Source: Phycisphaerales bacterium (GTDB lineage: Bacteria > Planctomycetota > Phycisphaerae > Phycisphaerales > UBA1924). From it: a stretch of DNA of 64,000 bases. Below are positions 16,662 to 25,074 of this stretch, one piece after another. Location: the NCBI GenBank assembly GCA_020847535.1, contig JADLBU010000106.1, positions 35,743 to 99,742 of the forward strand, in the 5' to 3' direction. Within the stretch, counting starts at the first letter, position 1. Every line of letters starts with the position of its first letter. The notes below the pieces were generated by a model. It did not search any database and had not been told where the DNA came from. It saw only the letters and a program-made list of their open reading frames with translations. A program made the translations under genes and the position numbers.

Positions 16662-18677
16662 TCAAACCGCATCCCGGGCATCCCCACCGTCACGGGAATC
16701 CGAATCGGCGGCCGAGGTTACGAAGGGCACCCGGTGGGTGAAGCTCATGGCCGTCTGGGCGGCGGCGCTGGCCATGCCGCGGCACCAGAACTCCAGCACG
16801 AGCGTCTTGTAGATCGCCTCGGTCCAGATCGGCAGGCGGAAGCGGTGGTTGGTCATTTCGGCGGCGGCTTGGGGGGCGATCACGCCGTGCTCGACCAGGT
16901 AGCCGTTCTCGAGGGAGAGCCGGTACGCATCGATCAGGTGCGTCATCCACGTCTTGTGCGGGGGTGTGAAGCCGCGTTTGGGGCGGTTGAGCAGGTTCTC
17001 GGGCACCAGGTCCTTGGCGGCGGTCTTGAGCCAGTGTTTGTAGGGCAGGCGATGATCGGGCTGGGTCTTTCGCAGCCCAACGGCCAGTTCGGCGAGCCTG
17101 TAATCGCAGAGGGGAAGACGCAGCTCGACCGAGTTGATCATCGAGAGCCGGTCCCCCTGCACGATCCCGTTCTCAAGGAGGTACGTTTCGCAGATCAGCT
17201 CCGTGAACATGACGGGCAGATCGCCCCACGGACGTGGCCGGCGGAAAATCGAGGATGGATCGTGGCGGAAGGCCTGGGCCGCGAACGCAGGCGTGAACAT
17301 GCGCCGCACCAGCCACCGGGCACGCTGGTACGAGGCGTTGCCGTTGTAGAAGATGAGCTGGTCTTCCGGCGCTCCGTCATCCGGGTGCGCCTGGGCCCAC
17401 CCAAGCCAGCGCTGCGAGAGCCGGCTTGCCGCGAACTTGAGCGATGCGGGAGTCAGCCCGTTGGGGAGCAGCCGCCGGAACGGATCGCCGCGCCGGGCGG
17501 AGCCGTTCTCAGAGCCGCTCTTGGCGATCGACGCCTCCAAGGAATCACGAACCCATCCGTACCCCCAGAAGAGCTCATCGGCCCCCTGTCCTTGCAGCAG
17601 CACGGGGATGCCATTGTTCTTGGCCAGGCGTGAGACGGAGTAGTACCCGTGTCCGGCGGGGTCGGCGATCGGATCGTCGCGCCAGAGTGCTCGTTCCGGG
17701 AAGAGTTCAACGACCTCGCGCGGGTGGACCTCGATTTCGTGGAACGGCATCTCCAGCCGCCGCGCGGTCTCGTGCGCCAATGAGCGCTCATCCTGCTCGG
17801 GCCGGCCGGGATAACCGACCGTCAGCGCATGGATCAGCCCCGGTCGCCGCTTGGCGGCCAGCGCGGCGACCATCGTCGAGTCGACCCCGCCCGAGAGCGC
17901 CACTCCCACGGGGACATCGGCGCGGATGATCAGGTCACCGATGCGCTCGAGCTCCTCACGGATCAGCGTCGGCGGATCTCCCTCGACCGGCGGGGCATCG
18001 GACAAGCGCCAGTAGCGCTTCTCGGTGACCTTCCACGGCTCCAGGTCGATGAGCAGGTACGAGCCGGCCGGCAGCTTGCGCACACCCTTGACCGCGGTGT
18101 ACGGTTCGGGGATGTAGTTGTAGTGGAAGTACAGATTGATCGGACCGGGGTCGAGCTGGAAGGGGATCACCCCGCCCGCGAGCAGGCAGCGCAGCTCGGA
18201 GCAGAACCACACCTCATCCGGGCGCTCGACGAGATAGATCGGCTTCTCACCCAGCCGATCCCGGCCGATCATCACGCGCTTGTTCTTGATGTCATAGAGC
18301 GCGAAGGCGAACATCCCGCGGAGCTTGTGGATGCACTCGGGTCCCAGTTCCTCGTAGAGGTGGAGGACCGTCTCGCAATCGCTGTGGGTTGCGAACCGAT
18401 GCCCTCGGGCTTCGAGTTCGGCCCGCAGCTCGACGTGGTTGTAGATCTCACCGTTGGCGACCACCGCGAGCGAACGGTCTTCGTTGTAGAGCGGCTGCCA
18501 TCCGCCGGCCAGGTCGATGATCGACAGTCGGCGCATCGCGATGTGCGCATGGTCGTCGGAGTACTCGCCATCCCCATCGGGTCCGCGATGGACCATGGCG
18601 CGATTCATCCGGCGCACAGCCGCCACCTGGCCGGACGTCCGGATGATCCGACTCACGTGACCCGCGATCCCGCACAT
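16662..18677 (-). CDS. asnB: Asparagine synthase (glutamine-hydrolysing)
   Basis: Two-domain amidotransferase. The N-terminal class II glutaminase starts MCGIAGHV, with Cys2 as nucleophile and the RGPDGDG and NGEIYNH motifs; the C-terminal ATP-pyrophosphatase domain carries the P-loop ALSGGVDST near residue 260. At 671 residues it is slightly longer than the minimal AsnB. It could supply asparagine or, as for many AsnB paralogues in glycan clusters, amidate a sugar or other product; nothing nearby decides this. The upstream leader of about 140 bases has two perfect hairpins (see separate entries). Confidence 0.93.
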   Translation of the reverse strand: MCGIAGHVSRIIRTSGQVAAVRRMNRAMVHRGPDGDGEYSDDHAHIAMRRLSIIDLAGGWQPLYNEDRSLAVVANGEIYNHVELRAELEARGHRFATHSDCETVLHLYEELGPECIHKLRGMFAFALYDIKNKRVMIGRDRLGEKPIYLVERPDEVWFCSELRCLLAGGVIPFQLDPGPINLYFHYNYIPEPYTAVKGVRKLPAGSYLLIDLEPWKVTEKRYWRLSDAPPVEGDPPTLIREELERIGDLIIRADVPVGVALSGGVDSTMVAALAAKRRPGLIHALTVGYPGRPEQDERSLAHETARRLEMPFHEIEVHPREVVELFPERALWRDDPIADPAGHGYYSVSRLAKNNGIPVLLQGQGADELFWGYGWVRDSLEASIAKSGSENGSARRGDPFRRLLPNGLTPASLKFAASRLSQRWLGWAQAHPDDGAPEDQLIFYNGNASYQRARWLVRRMFTPAFAAQAFRHDPSSIFRRPRPWGDLPVMFTELICETYLLENGIVQGDRLSMINSVELRLPLCDYRLAELAVGLRKTQPDHRLPYKHWLKTAAKDLVPENLLNRPKRGFTPPHKTWMTHLIDAYRLSLENGYLVEHGVIAPQAAAEMTNHRFRLPIWTEAIYKTLVLEFWCRGMASAAAQTAMSFTHRVPFVTSAADSDSRDGGDARDAV

Positions 18678-18702
18678 CGAGAACTACTACCTTTCCCCAG
18701 GG

Positions 18703-18727
18703 CCATGCCGTTCCTGAGTCGGCATGG
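18703..18727 (-). promoter_or_regulatory. Hairpin in asnB leader
   Basis: Perfect 8-bp inverted repeat CCATGCCG / CGGCATGG around a 9-base loop, 26 bases upstream of the asnB ATG and inside its presumed transcript. There is no T-run on the minus strand, so it is more likely an mRNA structure or operator than a terminator. Confidence 0.4.
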
Positions 18728-18778
18728 AGGATGGACACCGAACCACTCCGGCCGGCGGCACGAGCGTGGAGCCGTCCG

Positions 18779-18794
18779 GGCACGACGTCGTGCC
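18779..18794. promoter_or_regulatory. 16-bp perfect palindrome between asnB and ppa
   Basis: GGCACGACGTCGTGCC is a perfect 16-bp palindrome about 27 bases downstream of the predicted asnB start point. It could be a dimeric regulator site or the first hairpin of the asnB leader. Confidence 0.4.
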
Positions 18795-18827
18795 TTGGGG
18801 GTTCCCTCCCCCCAACATCGACGGGCA

Positions 18828-18833
18828 AACATA
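18828..18833 (-). promoter_or_regulatory. Putative -10 of asnB
   Basis: Minus-strand TATGTT in a locally AT-rich segment (18825-18845), placing the start of transcription near 18821 and giving a leader of about 145 bases. Confidence 0.4.
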
Positions 18834-18960
18834 GCAAATTTGGATACCGAACCAAAGTTCAAAGCTATTCACGGGGTTCGTGAGGGTACGAGAACCGAAC
18901 CGAACACGAACCGCCGCCACGACCGATTGGGGGACGCCAGCCCCTCCCTACCCTCCGGTC

Positions 18961-19527
18961 ATGATTCACCCATGGCACGATGTGACACCTGGTCTAGAAG
19001 AGGCGCCTCTCCCGGAGTGCTTCCGTGCCTTGATCGAGATCCCCAAGGGGTCGAACCTCAAGTTTGAACTCGACAAGGGCACAGGGCTACTCAAGCTGGA
19101 CCGTGTACTTTCCTCCGCTGTGTACTACCCGGCCAACTACGGTTTTATTCCCCAAACGCTCGCTGAAGACGACGATCCTCTCGATGTGCTGGTTTATTGC
19201 ACCGAACCTATCCCGCCCATGACGCTCTGCTGTGCCCGTGCCGTGGGCCTGATGACCATGATCGATCAGGGCAAGCCCGACCACAAGATCATCGCCGTCC
19301 TCATGCAGGATCCCATCTACCAGGAATTCCAGGTCGCCAGCGCCTTCCCCAAGCACATCTTCAAGCTCCTCCGGCAGTTCTTCGAGGACTACAAGGCGCT
19401 CGAGGAGAAGGATGTCGAGGTCGATGAAATCCTGCCCGCCCAGGCGGCGTTCGCGATCGTCGAGGATTCACTCCAGCGTTATTGGAACTCCCGCCGAATG
19501 GGACAGATCAAGGGTCTGATAGTCTGA
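18961..19527 (+). CDS. ppa: Inorganic pyrophosphatase (family I)
   Basis: Hydrolyses pyrophosphate and so drives biosynthetic reactions. Family I signatures are clear: IEIPKGSNLKFELD (active-site Lys/Glu), YPANYGFIPQTLAEDDDPLDVLVY, which includes the metal-binding DDDPLDVLV, and the later DHKIIAV. ATG at 18961 (MIHPWHD) gives 188 residues, the usual size; the open frame starts at 18880, but the added residues are not family-like. It diverges from asnB with about 280 bases between them. Confidence 0.95.
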   Translation: MIHPWHDVTPGLEEAPLPECFRALIEIPKGSNLKFELDKGTGLLKLDRVLSSAVYYPANYGFIPQTLAEDDDPLDVLVYCTEPIPPMTLCCARAVGLMTMIDQGKPDHKIIAVLMQDPIYQEFQVASAFPKHIFKLLRQFFEDYKALEEKDVEVDEILPAQAAFAIVEDSLQRYWNSRRMGQIKGLIV

Positions 19528-19614
19528 ATCCCCAACGCGCGGGCCTCCACCACCAACGCTCGTCACCGTACCCTTGCCCCTCTGCTATTTGCCATTTGCG
19601 ATGTGCCGTTTCCC

Positions 19615-20211
19615 ATGTTCCCCGAGATCGATCACATCCTCTTGAGCCGCGAGCAGATCGCCGCACGCGTGCGCGACCTGGGTGAACGGATCGCCAAGGA
19701 CATCAACAACGATCGGCTCGCCGATGCCGATGCCGAGGTTGTCATCATCCCTATCCTGACCGGGGCGCTTGTCCTGACCGCCGATCTCATCCGGGAGCTT
19801 CCCCTGAGGCTCAGCCTGCGCGTGGTCGCGGTCTCCAGCTACCCGGGGGCTTCCATCAGCTCCAAGGGGGCCAAGATCCGCGGTGAACTCCCGCAGAACC
19901 TGGCCGGCAAGCATGTGCTCATCATCGATGACATCCTCGACTCGGGGCAGACCATCGGCCTGGTCAAGGAACTGATCGCCGAGCAGCGGCCGGCGAGCCT
20001 GCGAACCTGCGTGCTGTTGCGCAAACCCGAGACCTGCCGCATGCGCCACGTCGATGTCGAGTACGTCGGCTTTGACATCCCCAACGAGTTTGTCGTCGGC
20101 TACGGACTCGACTACGACGGGTTCTATCGCAACTACCCGCAGATCGCGACTCTCAAGCCCGAGGCGATCGCCGCGGCGAGCCGCGCCACCAAGCCCGGAT
20201 CCAGTCAGTGA
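19615..20211 (+). CDS. hpt: Hypoxanthine phosphoribosyltransferase
   Basis: Purine salvage enzyme that makes IMP/GMP from free bases and PRPP. The PRPP-binding loop HVLIIDDILDSGQTIG and the earlier ILTGALVLTADLIREL segment are diagnostic, and VEYVGFDIPNEFVVGYGLDY is the usual C-terminal signature. ATG at 19615 gives 198 residues; a GTG at 19603 would add four. Its stop overlaps the GTG start of the PH/CoaE gene by four bases, so the two are co-translated. Confidence 0.93.
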   Translation: MFPEIDHILLSREQIAARVRDLGERIAKDINNDRLADADAEVVIIPILTGALVLTADLIRELPLRLSLRVVAVSSYPGASISSKGAKIRGELPQNLAGKHVLIIDDILDSGQTIGLVKELIAEQRPASLRTCVLLRKPETCRMRHVDVEYVGFDIPNEFVVGYGLDYDGFYRNYPQIATLKPEAIAAASRATKPGSSQ

Positions 20212-21350
20212 CCACCGTGTCGGCCAGCGTCCCCGAGTTCATTCTCTCGCCGGGCGAGCGGATCATCCTGTCGCAGCGCGCCAGCCTGTGGATCATCATC
20301 CTGCGCCCCGCGGCGTGGTACATCCTCATGCTGCTGGCGCTCGCCGCGGCGTGGGCCGCCAGGCACGGCTTCTTCACCGATCTGTGGGGTCTGTTCGCGG
20401 GACTGTGGTTCACGGTGCTTTTCCTGCGGCTGGTGTGGGATGTGCTGGACTGGGCCCTGCGACGACACATCCTGACCGATCGGCGCATCGTGCGGGCCTC
20501 GGGTGTGCTGCGCCGGACCATGGCCGATCTGCCGCTGAGCAATATCGAGTACCTGGCGATCGACCGCTCGCTTCGCCAGCGCTGGATCGATGTGGGCACG
20601 CTCGCCGCGGGCACCAAGGGAATCGGCATCCCCGAGATTCTGTGGCTCTATGTTCCGCGCTGCCAAGTCGTGATGGAGAATGTTCGCCGGGCCTTCGAGG
20701 CCTCGCGAGGCGGGCAGGTTGCCGAGCGATTACCCCCCGTGACCGTCATCGGGCTTGTGGGTGGCATCGGATCGGGAAAGAGCACGGTCGCCGCCGAGCT
20801 GGCATCTCTGGGATGCACGGTCGTCGACAGCGATCTGGCCGCGCGCGAGATCCTGCTGCGGCCGGCCGTCCGGGATGAACTCGTCCGATGGTGGGGGGCG
20901 GGGATCCTGAGCGACATCGGCCAGGTTGATCGCAAGAAGGTCGCGGGCATCGTGTTTGCCGATTCAACGCAGCGAGCCCGGCTCGAAGCGCTGGTGCATC
21001 CGCTGATCCGGGATGAGCGTTCACGGGTGGTCGAACGCATTGGGCGAGCGGGCGGCGGGATCGTCGTGATCGATGCCCCGCTGCTCTTTGAGGCCGGCGT
21101 CGATCGCGAGTGCGATGCGGTGGTCTTTGTCGATGTGTCCAGGCAGATTCGGGCCGATCGCGTGCGCGCCCGCGGGTGGGATGATGGTGAACTGGATCGC
21201 CGGGAAGCGGCCCAGATGCCGCTGGATGAGAAACGCCGGCGTTCACAATTCATCATCATCAACGATGGGGACAGAACCGCCCTGCATGCGCAGGTTCGAG
21301 ATCTGATGGAACGCTGGCGACGGGCTGCGCCCTCTCGCACCAGTATGTAA
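20208..21350 (+). CDS. coaE: PH-domain / dephospho-CoA kinase fusion
   Basis: One uninterrupted frame encodes two modules. Residues about 25-75 hold two membrane segments and about 80-165 a bacterial PH (YdbS/DUF304-type) domain (RRHILTDRRIVRASGVLRR.. LSNIEYL). From about residue 178 follows a complete dephospho-CoA kinase: P-loop GLVGGIGSGKST, then VVDSDLAAREIL, HPLIRDE and DAPLLFEAGVD. CoaE phosphorylates dephospho-CoA, the last step of CoA synthesis, and is normally a soluble protein of about 200 residues. The fusion would tether it to the membrane. An in-frame GTG at 20739 lies exactly at the CoaE domain start, so separate translation of a soluble form is also possible. The GTG start at 20208 overlaps the hpt stop. 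Confidence 0.85.
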   Translation: MTTVSASVPEFILSPGERIILSQRASLWIIILRPAAWYILMLLALAAAWAARHGFFTDLWGLFAGLWFTVLFLRLVWDVLDWALRRHILTDRRIVRASGVLRRTMADLPLSNIEYLAIDRSLRQRWIDVGTLAAGTKGIGIPEILWLYVPRCQVVMENVRRAFEASRGGQVAERLPPVTVIGLVGGIGSGKSTVAAELASLGCTVVDSDLAAREILLRPAVRDELVRWWGAGILSDIGQVDRKKVAGIVFADSTQRARLEALVHPLIRDERSRVVERIGRAGGGIVVIDAPLLFEAGVDRECDAVVFVDVSRQIRADRVRARGWDDGELDRREAAQMPLDEKRRRSQFIIINDGDRTALHAQVRDLMERWRRAAPSRTSM

Positions 21351-21445
21351 GTGGTTTATTCGCGTGTACTTACGAACCAGTCCGTGCTGCGCGCTCCAAT
21401 TCGAGGGAACCAGAACCCGCTTTCGTCCCGCACCGTAAGCAGGCA

Positions 21446-21479
21446 TATACTGTGGTCCGATGCGTCGCACGCGACGCAT
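21446..21479 (+). promoter_or_regulatory. rho promoter -10 and start-site palindrome
   Basis: TATACT at 21446-21451 is a good -10 hexamer. Eight bases further on is a perfect inverted repeat ATGCGTCGC-AC-GCGACGCAT (21460-21479), covering the predicted +1. It would form a hairpin at the very 5' end of the rho mRNA or an operator. The leader to the rho ATG is about 205 bases; no other gene was seen in 21351-21663. Confidence 0.5.
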
Positions 21480-21663
21480 TCTCTTTCCCACCGAATGAAC
21501 CGGGTTCTAGCGTCGGCAGCCACCGTGGGCGGTCTGTCGGCGGCGAGCGTGCGTTATCGCCGCGAGCGGGAGATCCGGTGACCCGTCCAAACTCACAGGC
21601 CTCAGACACCGGGCCTGGTGTTTTCCGAATCCACAACAGGTGACCGGTCAAGGAACGTCCGCT

Positions 21664-23721
21664 ATGGGCAAGGCCCCGAATTCTTCCGAGGGAGATCCCC
21701 GATCCATGCAGTCTGATATGCCCCGCGGACGCGTCCGCCAGGGCGCTGCCCCGCGCAGGGAAGCGCCGCGAGATACCGGCGGAGACTCCGCGCCGGCCCC
21801 GGAAGCCCGGACCACACCGCCACCCAGCCCCTCGAGCGCCAACGGCTCTCCCGCGGATGCTCGCCCCGCACGTCCTCCGCAGGATGGCGGAGAGGCGCGA
21901 TCCGATCGCGGGGGAGAGCGGCCGGAACGTGGTCAGGATCGAGGCGGTGATCGTTTCTCCGATCGAGGACCCGACAGGGGGCCAGACCGAGGTCAAGACA
22001 GAGGTCCGGATCGTGGCCCAGACAATCGAGGTCAGGACAGGGGTTCCGATCGGGGCCCGGATCGGGGCCCGGACAACCGAGGTTCTGACCGCGGTCAAGA
22101 CCGGTTTGATCGCCCACAACAGGGTGGCCAGGGTGGGGAACAGTCCGGTGGTGGGGGTGGTGGGGGTGGTGGGGGTGGTGGGGGTGGTGGGGGTGGTGGC
22201 CCCGGTGGACCGCAGGGCGGGCCGATGCAGTACGGCGGTGGAGGCGGCGGCGGGGGTGGATATCCGATGGATCGCGGCTTCCGTCGCAAGCGCAAGAAGC
22301 GCAAGGGCGGCGGAGGTATGCCCGGCCACATGATGATGGGCGGGGGCGGCATGGGCCGGCCCCAGTTCGATCACAGCCTTCCAAGCGATGAGGAACTCGA
22401 ACGCGAGGCCGCGGAACTCGAACGGATCGCCAAGACCGCCGATCCGCGAGCGACTCCTGATTCAATTTCGATCAGCGATCTGCAGCGGATGAAGCTCGAG
22501 CAGCTTTACACGGTTGCCGAGAGGGAAGGGCTGGTCGATTTCCACCAGCTCTCCAAGCAGGATCTGACGTTCAAGATCTTGAAGGCCCGCGCTGCCAAGC
22601 AGGGTCTCATGTTCGGAGAAGGCACGCTCGAGATCATGCAGGACGGCTTCGGCTTCCTGCGATCACCCGAGCAGAGCTATCTCCCCGGTCCCGACGACAT
22701 CTACGTCTCACCTTCGCAGGTCCGGCGATTCGGCCTGCGGCGCGGGATGGTCGTCCGCGGCGTGGTGCGCCCGCCCAAGGAGAGCGAGAAGTACTTCGCC
22801 CTCCTGCGCGTGGACACCGTCAACGGCTACGCCCCCGGCAAGATCCACGACCTGACCAACTTCGAGGACCTGACGCCCCTGCACCCCGAGGAGCGGTTTG
22901 TTCTCGAGACCACGCCCGACGAGATCGAGGCCCGCATCATCGACCTGGTCGCGCCGATCGGAAAGGGACAGCGAGCCCTGATCGTCGCCCCGCCGCGAAC
23001 CGGTAAGACGGTCCTCCTGCAGAAGATGACCAAGGCGATCACCAAGAACTATCCCGACGTCAAGATCATCGTGCTCCTGGTGGATGAGCGTCCCGAGGAA
23101 GTGACCGACTTCCGCCGCAACACCGCCAACTCCGTCGAGGTGGTCGCCAGCACGTTCGACGAGGTCTCGGGCCGCCACGTCGCGGTTGCCGACATCGTGA
23201 TCGAGAAGGCCAAGCGCATGGTGGAGTTCGGCCAGGATGTCGTCATCCTGCTCGACTCGATCACCCGCCTCGCGCGTGCGTACAACGCCGAGATGCCGCA
23301 CTCGGGCAAGATCATGACCGGCGGCCTGGATTCCAACGCCCTGCAACGGCCCAAGAAGTTCTTCGGCGCTGCCCGCGCCATCGAGAAGGGCGGCTCCCTG
23401 ACCATCATCGGCACCGCGCTGGTCGACACGGGCTCCAAGATGGATGAGGTCATCTTCGAGGAGTTCAAGGGCACCGGCAACAGCGAACTGCACCTGGACC
23501 GCAAGCTGATGGAGAAGCGCATCTACCCGTGCATCGACATCCCCGCCTCCGGAACGCGCCGCGAGGAGCTGCTGCTGGATCCCAAGGAGCTGGAGCTGGT
23601 GCATCGCCTCCGCAAGGTTCTCAGCGACATGAACGTCGTCGAGGCCATGGAGCTGATCCGCACCAGGCTCAAGAAGGTCAAGACCAACGCCGAGTTCCTC
23701 ATGACCATGGCCCTGGGCTAA
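21664..23721 (+). CDS. rho: Transcription termination factor Rho with low-complexity insertion
   Basis: Hexameric RNA helicase that ends transcription. From about residue 275 the protein is standard Rho: a Rho_N helical domain ([17 protein letters not shown]), the cold-shock RNA-binding domain ([16 protein letters not shown].. [15 protein letters not shown]), then the RecA-type motor with Walker A PPRTGKT near residue 443, and the Q-loop and R-loop segments. The first 270 residues are disordered: Pro/Ser/Ala-rich, then [14 protein letters not shown] repeats, an 18-Gly run and a basic patch (RRKRKKRK). ATG at 21664 has AAGGA 9 bases upstream; a GTG at 21640 is the alternative. 685 residues. 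Such extensions occur in high-GC actinobacteria and planctomycetes and may bind RNA or drive condensates (inference). Confidence 0.95.
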   Translation: MGKAPNSSEGDPRSMQSDMPRGRVRQGAAPRREAPRDTGGDSAPAPEARTTPPPSPSSANGSPADARPARPPQDGGEARSDRGGERPERGQDRGGDRFSDRGPDRGPDRGQDRGPDRGPDNRGQDRGSDRGPDRGPDNRGSDRGQDRFDRPQQGGQGGEQSGGGGGGGGGGGGGGGGGGPGGPQGGPMQYGGGGGGGGGYPMDRGFRRKRKKRKGGGGMPGHMMMGGGGMGRPQFDHSLPSDEELEREAAELERIAKTADPRATPDSISISDLQRMKLEQLYTVAEREGLVDFHQLSKQDLTFKILKARAAKQGLMFGEGTLEIMQDGFGFLRSPEQSYLPGPDDIYVSPSQVRRFGLRRGMVVRGVVRPPKESEKYFALLRVDTVNGYAPGKIHDLTNFEDLTPLHPEERFVLETTPDEIEARIIDLVAPIGKGQRALIVAPPRTGKTVLLQKMTKAITKNYPDVKIIVLLVDERPEEVTDFRRNTANSVEVVASTFDEVSGRHVAVADIVIEKAKRMVEFGQDVVILLDSITRLARAYNAEMPHSGKIMTGGLDSNALQRPKKFFGAARAIEKGGSLTIIGTALVDTGSKMDEVIFEEFKGTGNSELHLDRKLMEKRIYPCIDIPASGTRREELLLDPKELELVHRLRKVLSDMNVVEAMELIRTRLKKVKTNAEFLMTMALG
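21950..22114 (+). repeat. Degenerate tandem repeat in rho (Arg-Gly-Asp-Pro coding)
   Basis: Imperfect repeat units built on GATCGGGGCCCGG / GACAGAGGTC encode [19 protein letters not shown] sequence. Unit length varies in multiples of three (mostly 12-18 bases), so the frame is preserved. Confidence 0.7.
22147..22200 (+). repeat. 9-bp microsatellite in rho (poly-Gly)
   Basis: Five perfect units of GGTGGTGGG and a sixth ending in GGC, 54 bases in all, coding for 18 consecutive Gly. The unit being a multiple of three means that slippage would lengthen or shorten the Gly run without a frameshift. Confidence 0.9.
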
Positions 23722-23742
23722 GCCCTTTACCGGGGGGCGCTC

Positions 23743-25059
23743 ATGGCCGCGCTGGCTGTCCTGCTTCTCTTGATCCTGATCAACGGCGTGCTCGCGCTCG
23801 CCGAGATCGCGATCATCTCCTCCAAGAAGATACTTCTCCGTCAGGAAGCCGAAGCCGGCAACTCCCGCGCCGCCGCCGCGCTCGCGCTTGCCGAGAACCC
23901 CAACCTCGTTCTATCAACCACTCAGACCGGCATCACGCTGGTGGCGATCCTGTCGGGAATGGTCGGTGAGGCGGCGCTCGCGGATGACCTTCAACGCGCG
24001 ATCGAGCCGATCGAACTCATCAAGCCCTATTCGCACCTGACCGCATCCATCATCACGGTCGTCGGCATCACCTACCTCTCGCTCCTGCTGGGGGAGCTTG
24101 TCCCCAAGCGCTTCGCGATCGCCCACCCCGAGCGGATCGCCAAGTTCATGGCCATGCCGATGACCCTGCTTTCCAAGGCGACGCACCCGATCGTCGTCCT
24201 TCTGAGCCTCTCGACCAACCTTGTTCTCAAGCCCTTCTCCCGCCTGATCGCCGCCGGGCAGGCCGTCACCGAGGATGAAGTCCGCGGGATCATCCAGCAG
24301 GCCGCTGAGCAGGGAGTGCTCCAGGTCGCCGAGCACCAGCTTGTCGAGCGCGTCCTGCGGCTGGGAGATCAACAGGTCCGCAACCTGATGGTTCCCCGCA
24401 CCGAGATCGAGTGGCTCGATGCCGATGCGGGGATCGAGCAGATCAAGGTCGCGGTCGCCACCAGCGTCCACTCGCACTTTCCGGTCTGCCGTGGTTCACT
24501 GGATGACATCGTCGGGGTCGTCCATGTCAAGGATCTCATCCGCCACGCCCTGGTCAGCGACAACATCAGGGTCGGGGATATTGCCCGCGTGCCGCTGTAC
24601 ATTCCCGAGGCGACCCAGGCGATCAAGCTCCCGGACCGGTTCCGCCAGGCGGGCACGCGGTTCGGGTTCGTCGTCGATGAATACGGCGGCGTGGAAGGTG
24701 TCATTACGCTCAACGATGTTCTCGAGGCGCTCATTGGTGAGGCCGCGACGCCCGAAACGGTGCGCGACACGCTCGCCGTGCAGCGGGCCGATGGCTCGTG
24801 GCTCCTGGATGGCGGCCTGCCGATCGATCAGCTCAAGAGCCTGACCGGTCTGGATGAACTGCCGAAGGAAGATGCCGGGGAGTACACGACGCTGGCGGGC
24901 ATGGTGATGGCGGTGTTGGGGCACATCCCGCGGACCGGGGAGCTGTTCCAATGGCAGGACTGGCGGATCGAGGTGATCGATCTTGATGGGCCGAAGATCG
25001 ACAAGGTGCTGGCGAGCCGGGTGTCGCCGCCTGAGGCGGAGGATCTGAGCGAGGCCTGA
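23743..25059 (+). CDS. CNNM/CorC-type CBS-domain membrane protein
   Basis: Member of the HlyC/CorC (hemolysin-related, CNNM) family, implicated in divalent cation handling. Layout: a DUF21 transmembrane domain with four hydrophobic segments (residues 1-180, including LALAEIAIISSKK and the GELVPKRFAI motif), two CBS domains (from NLMVPRTEIEWLD to DVLEALIGE, about 210-335), and a C-terminal CorC_HlyC domain of about 80 residues. 438 residues is typical. It follows rho by 21 bases on the same strand and is probably co-transcribed. Convergent with the mannosidase, 15 bases apart. Confidence 0.9.
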   Translation: MAALAVLLLLILINGVLALAEIAIISSKKILLRQEAEAGNSRAAAALALAENPNLVLSTTQTGITLVAILSGMVGEAALADDLQRAIEPIELIKPYSHLTASIITVVGITYLSLLLGELVPKRFAIAHPERIAKFMAMPMTLLSKATHPIVVLLSLSTNLVLKPFSRLIAAGQAVTEDEVRGIIQQAAEQGVLQVAEHQLVERVLRLGDQQVRNLMVPRTEIEWLDADAGIEQIKVAVATSVHSHFPVCRGSLDDIVGVVHVKDLIRHALVSDNIRVGDIARVPLYIPEATQAIKLPDRFRQAGTRFGFVVDEYGGVEGVITLNDVLEALIGEAATPETVRDTLAVQRADGSWLLDGGLPIDQLKSLTGLDELPKEDAGEYTTLAGMVMAVLGHIPRTGELFQWQDWRIEVIDLDGPKIDKVLASRVSPPEAEDLSEA

Positions 25060-25074
25060 CGATCCTTGAGGTGA

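Noticed and set aside
21351..21581. Open frame of 76 codons upstream of rho
   Set aside because: It spans the predicted rho promoter and palindrome, has no ribosome-binding site and no family-like sequence.
22147..22200. Short tandem repeats considered as a CRISPR or non-coding satellite
   Set aside because: The 9-bp units have no spacers and are in the rho reading frame, coding for Gly.
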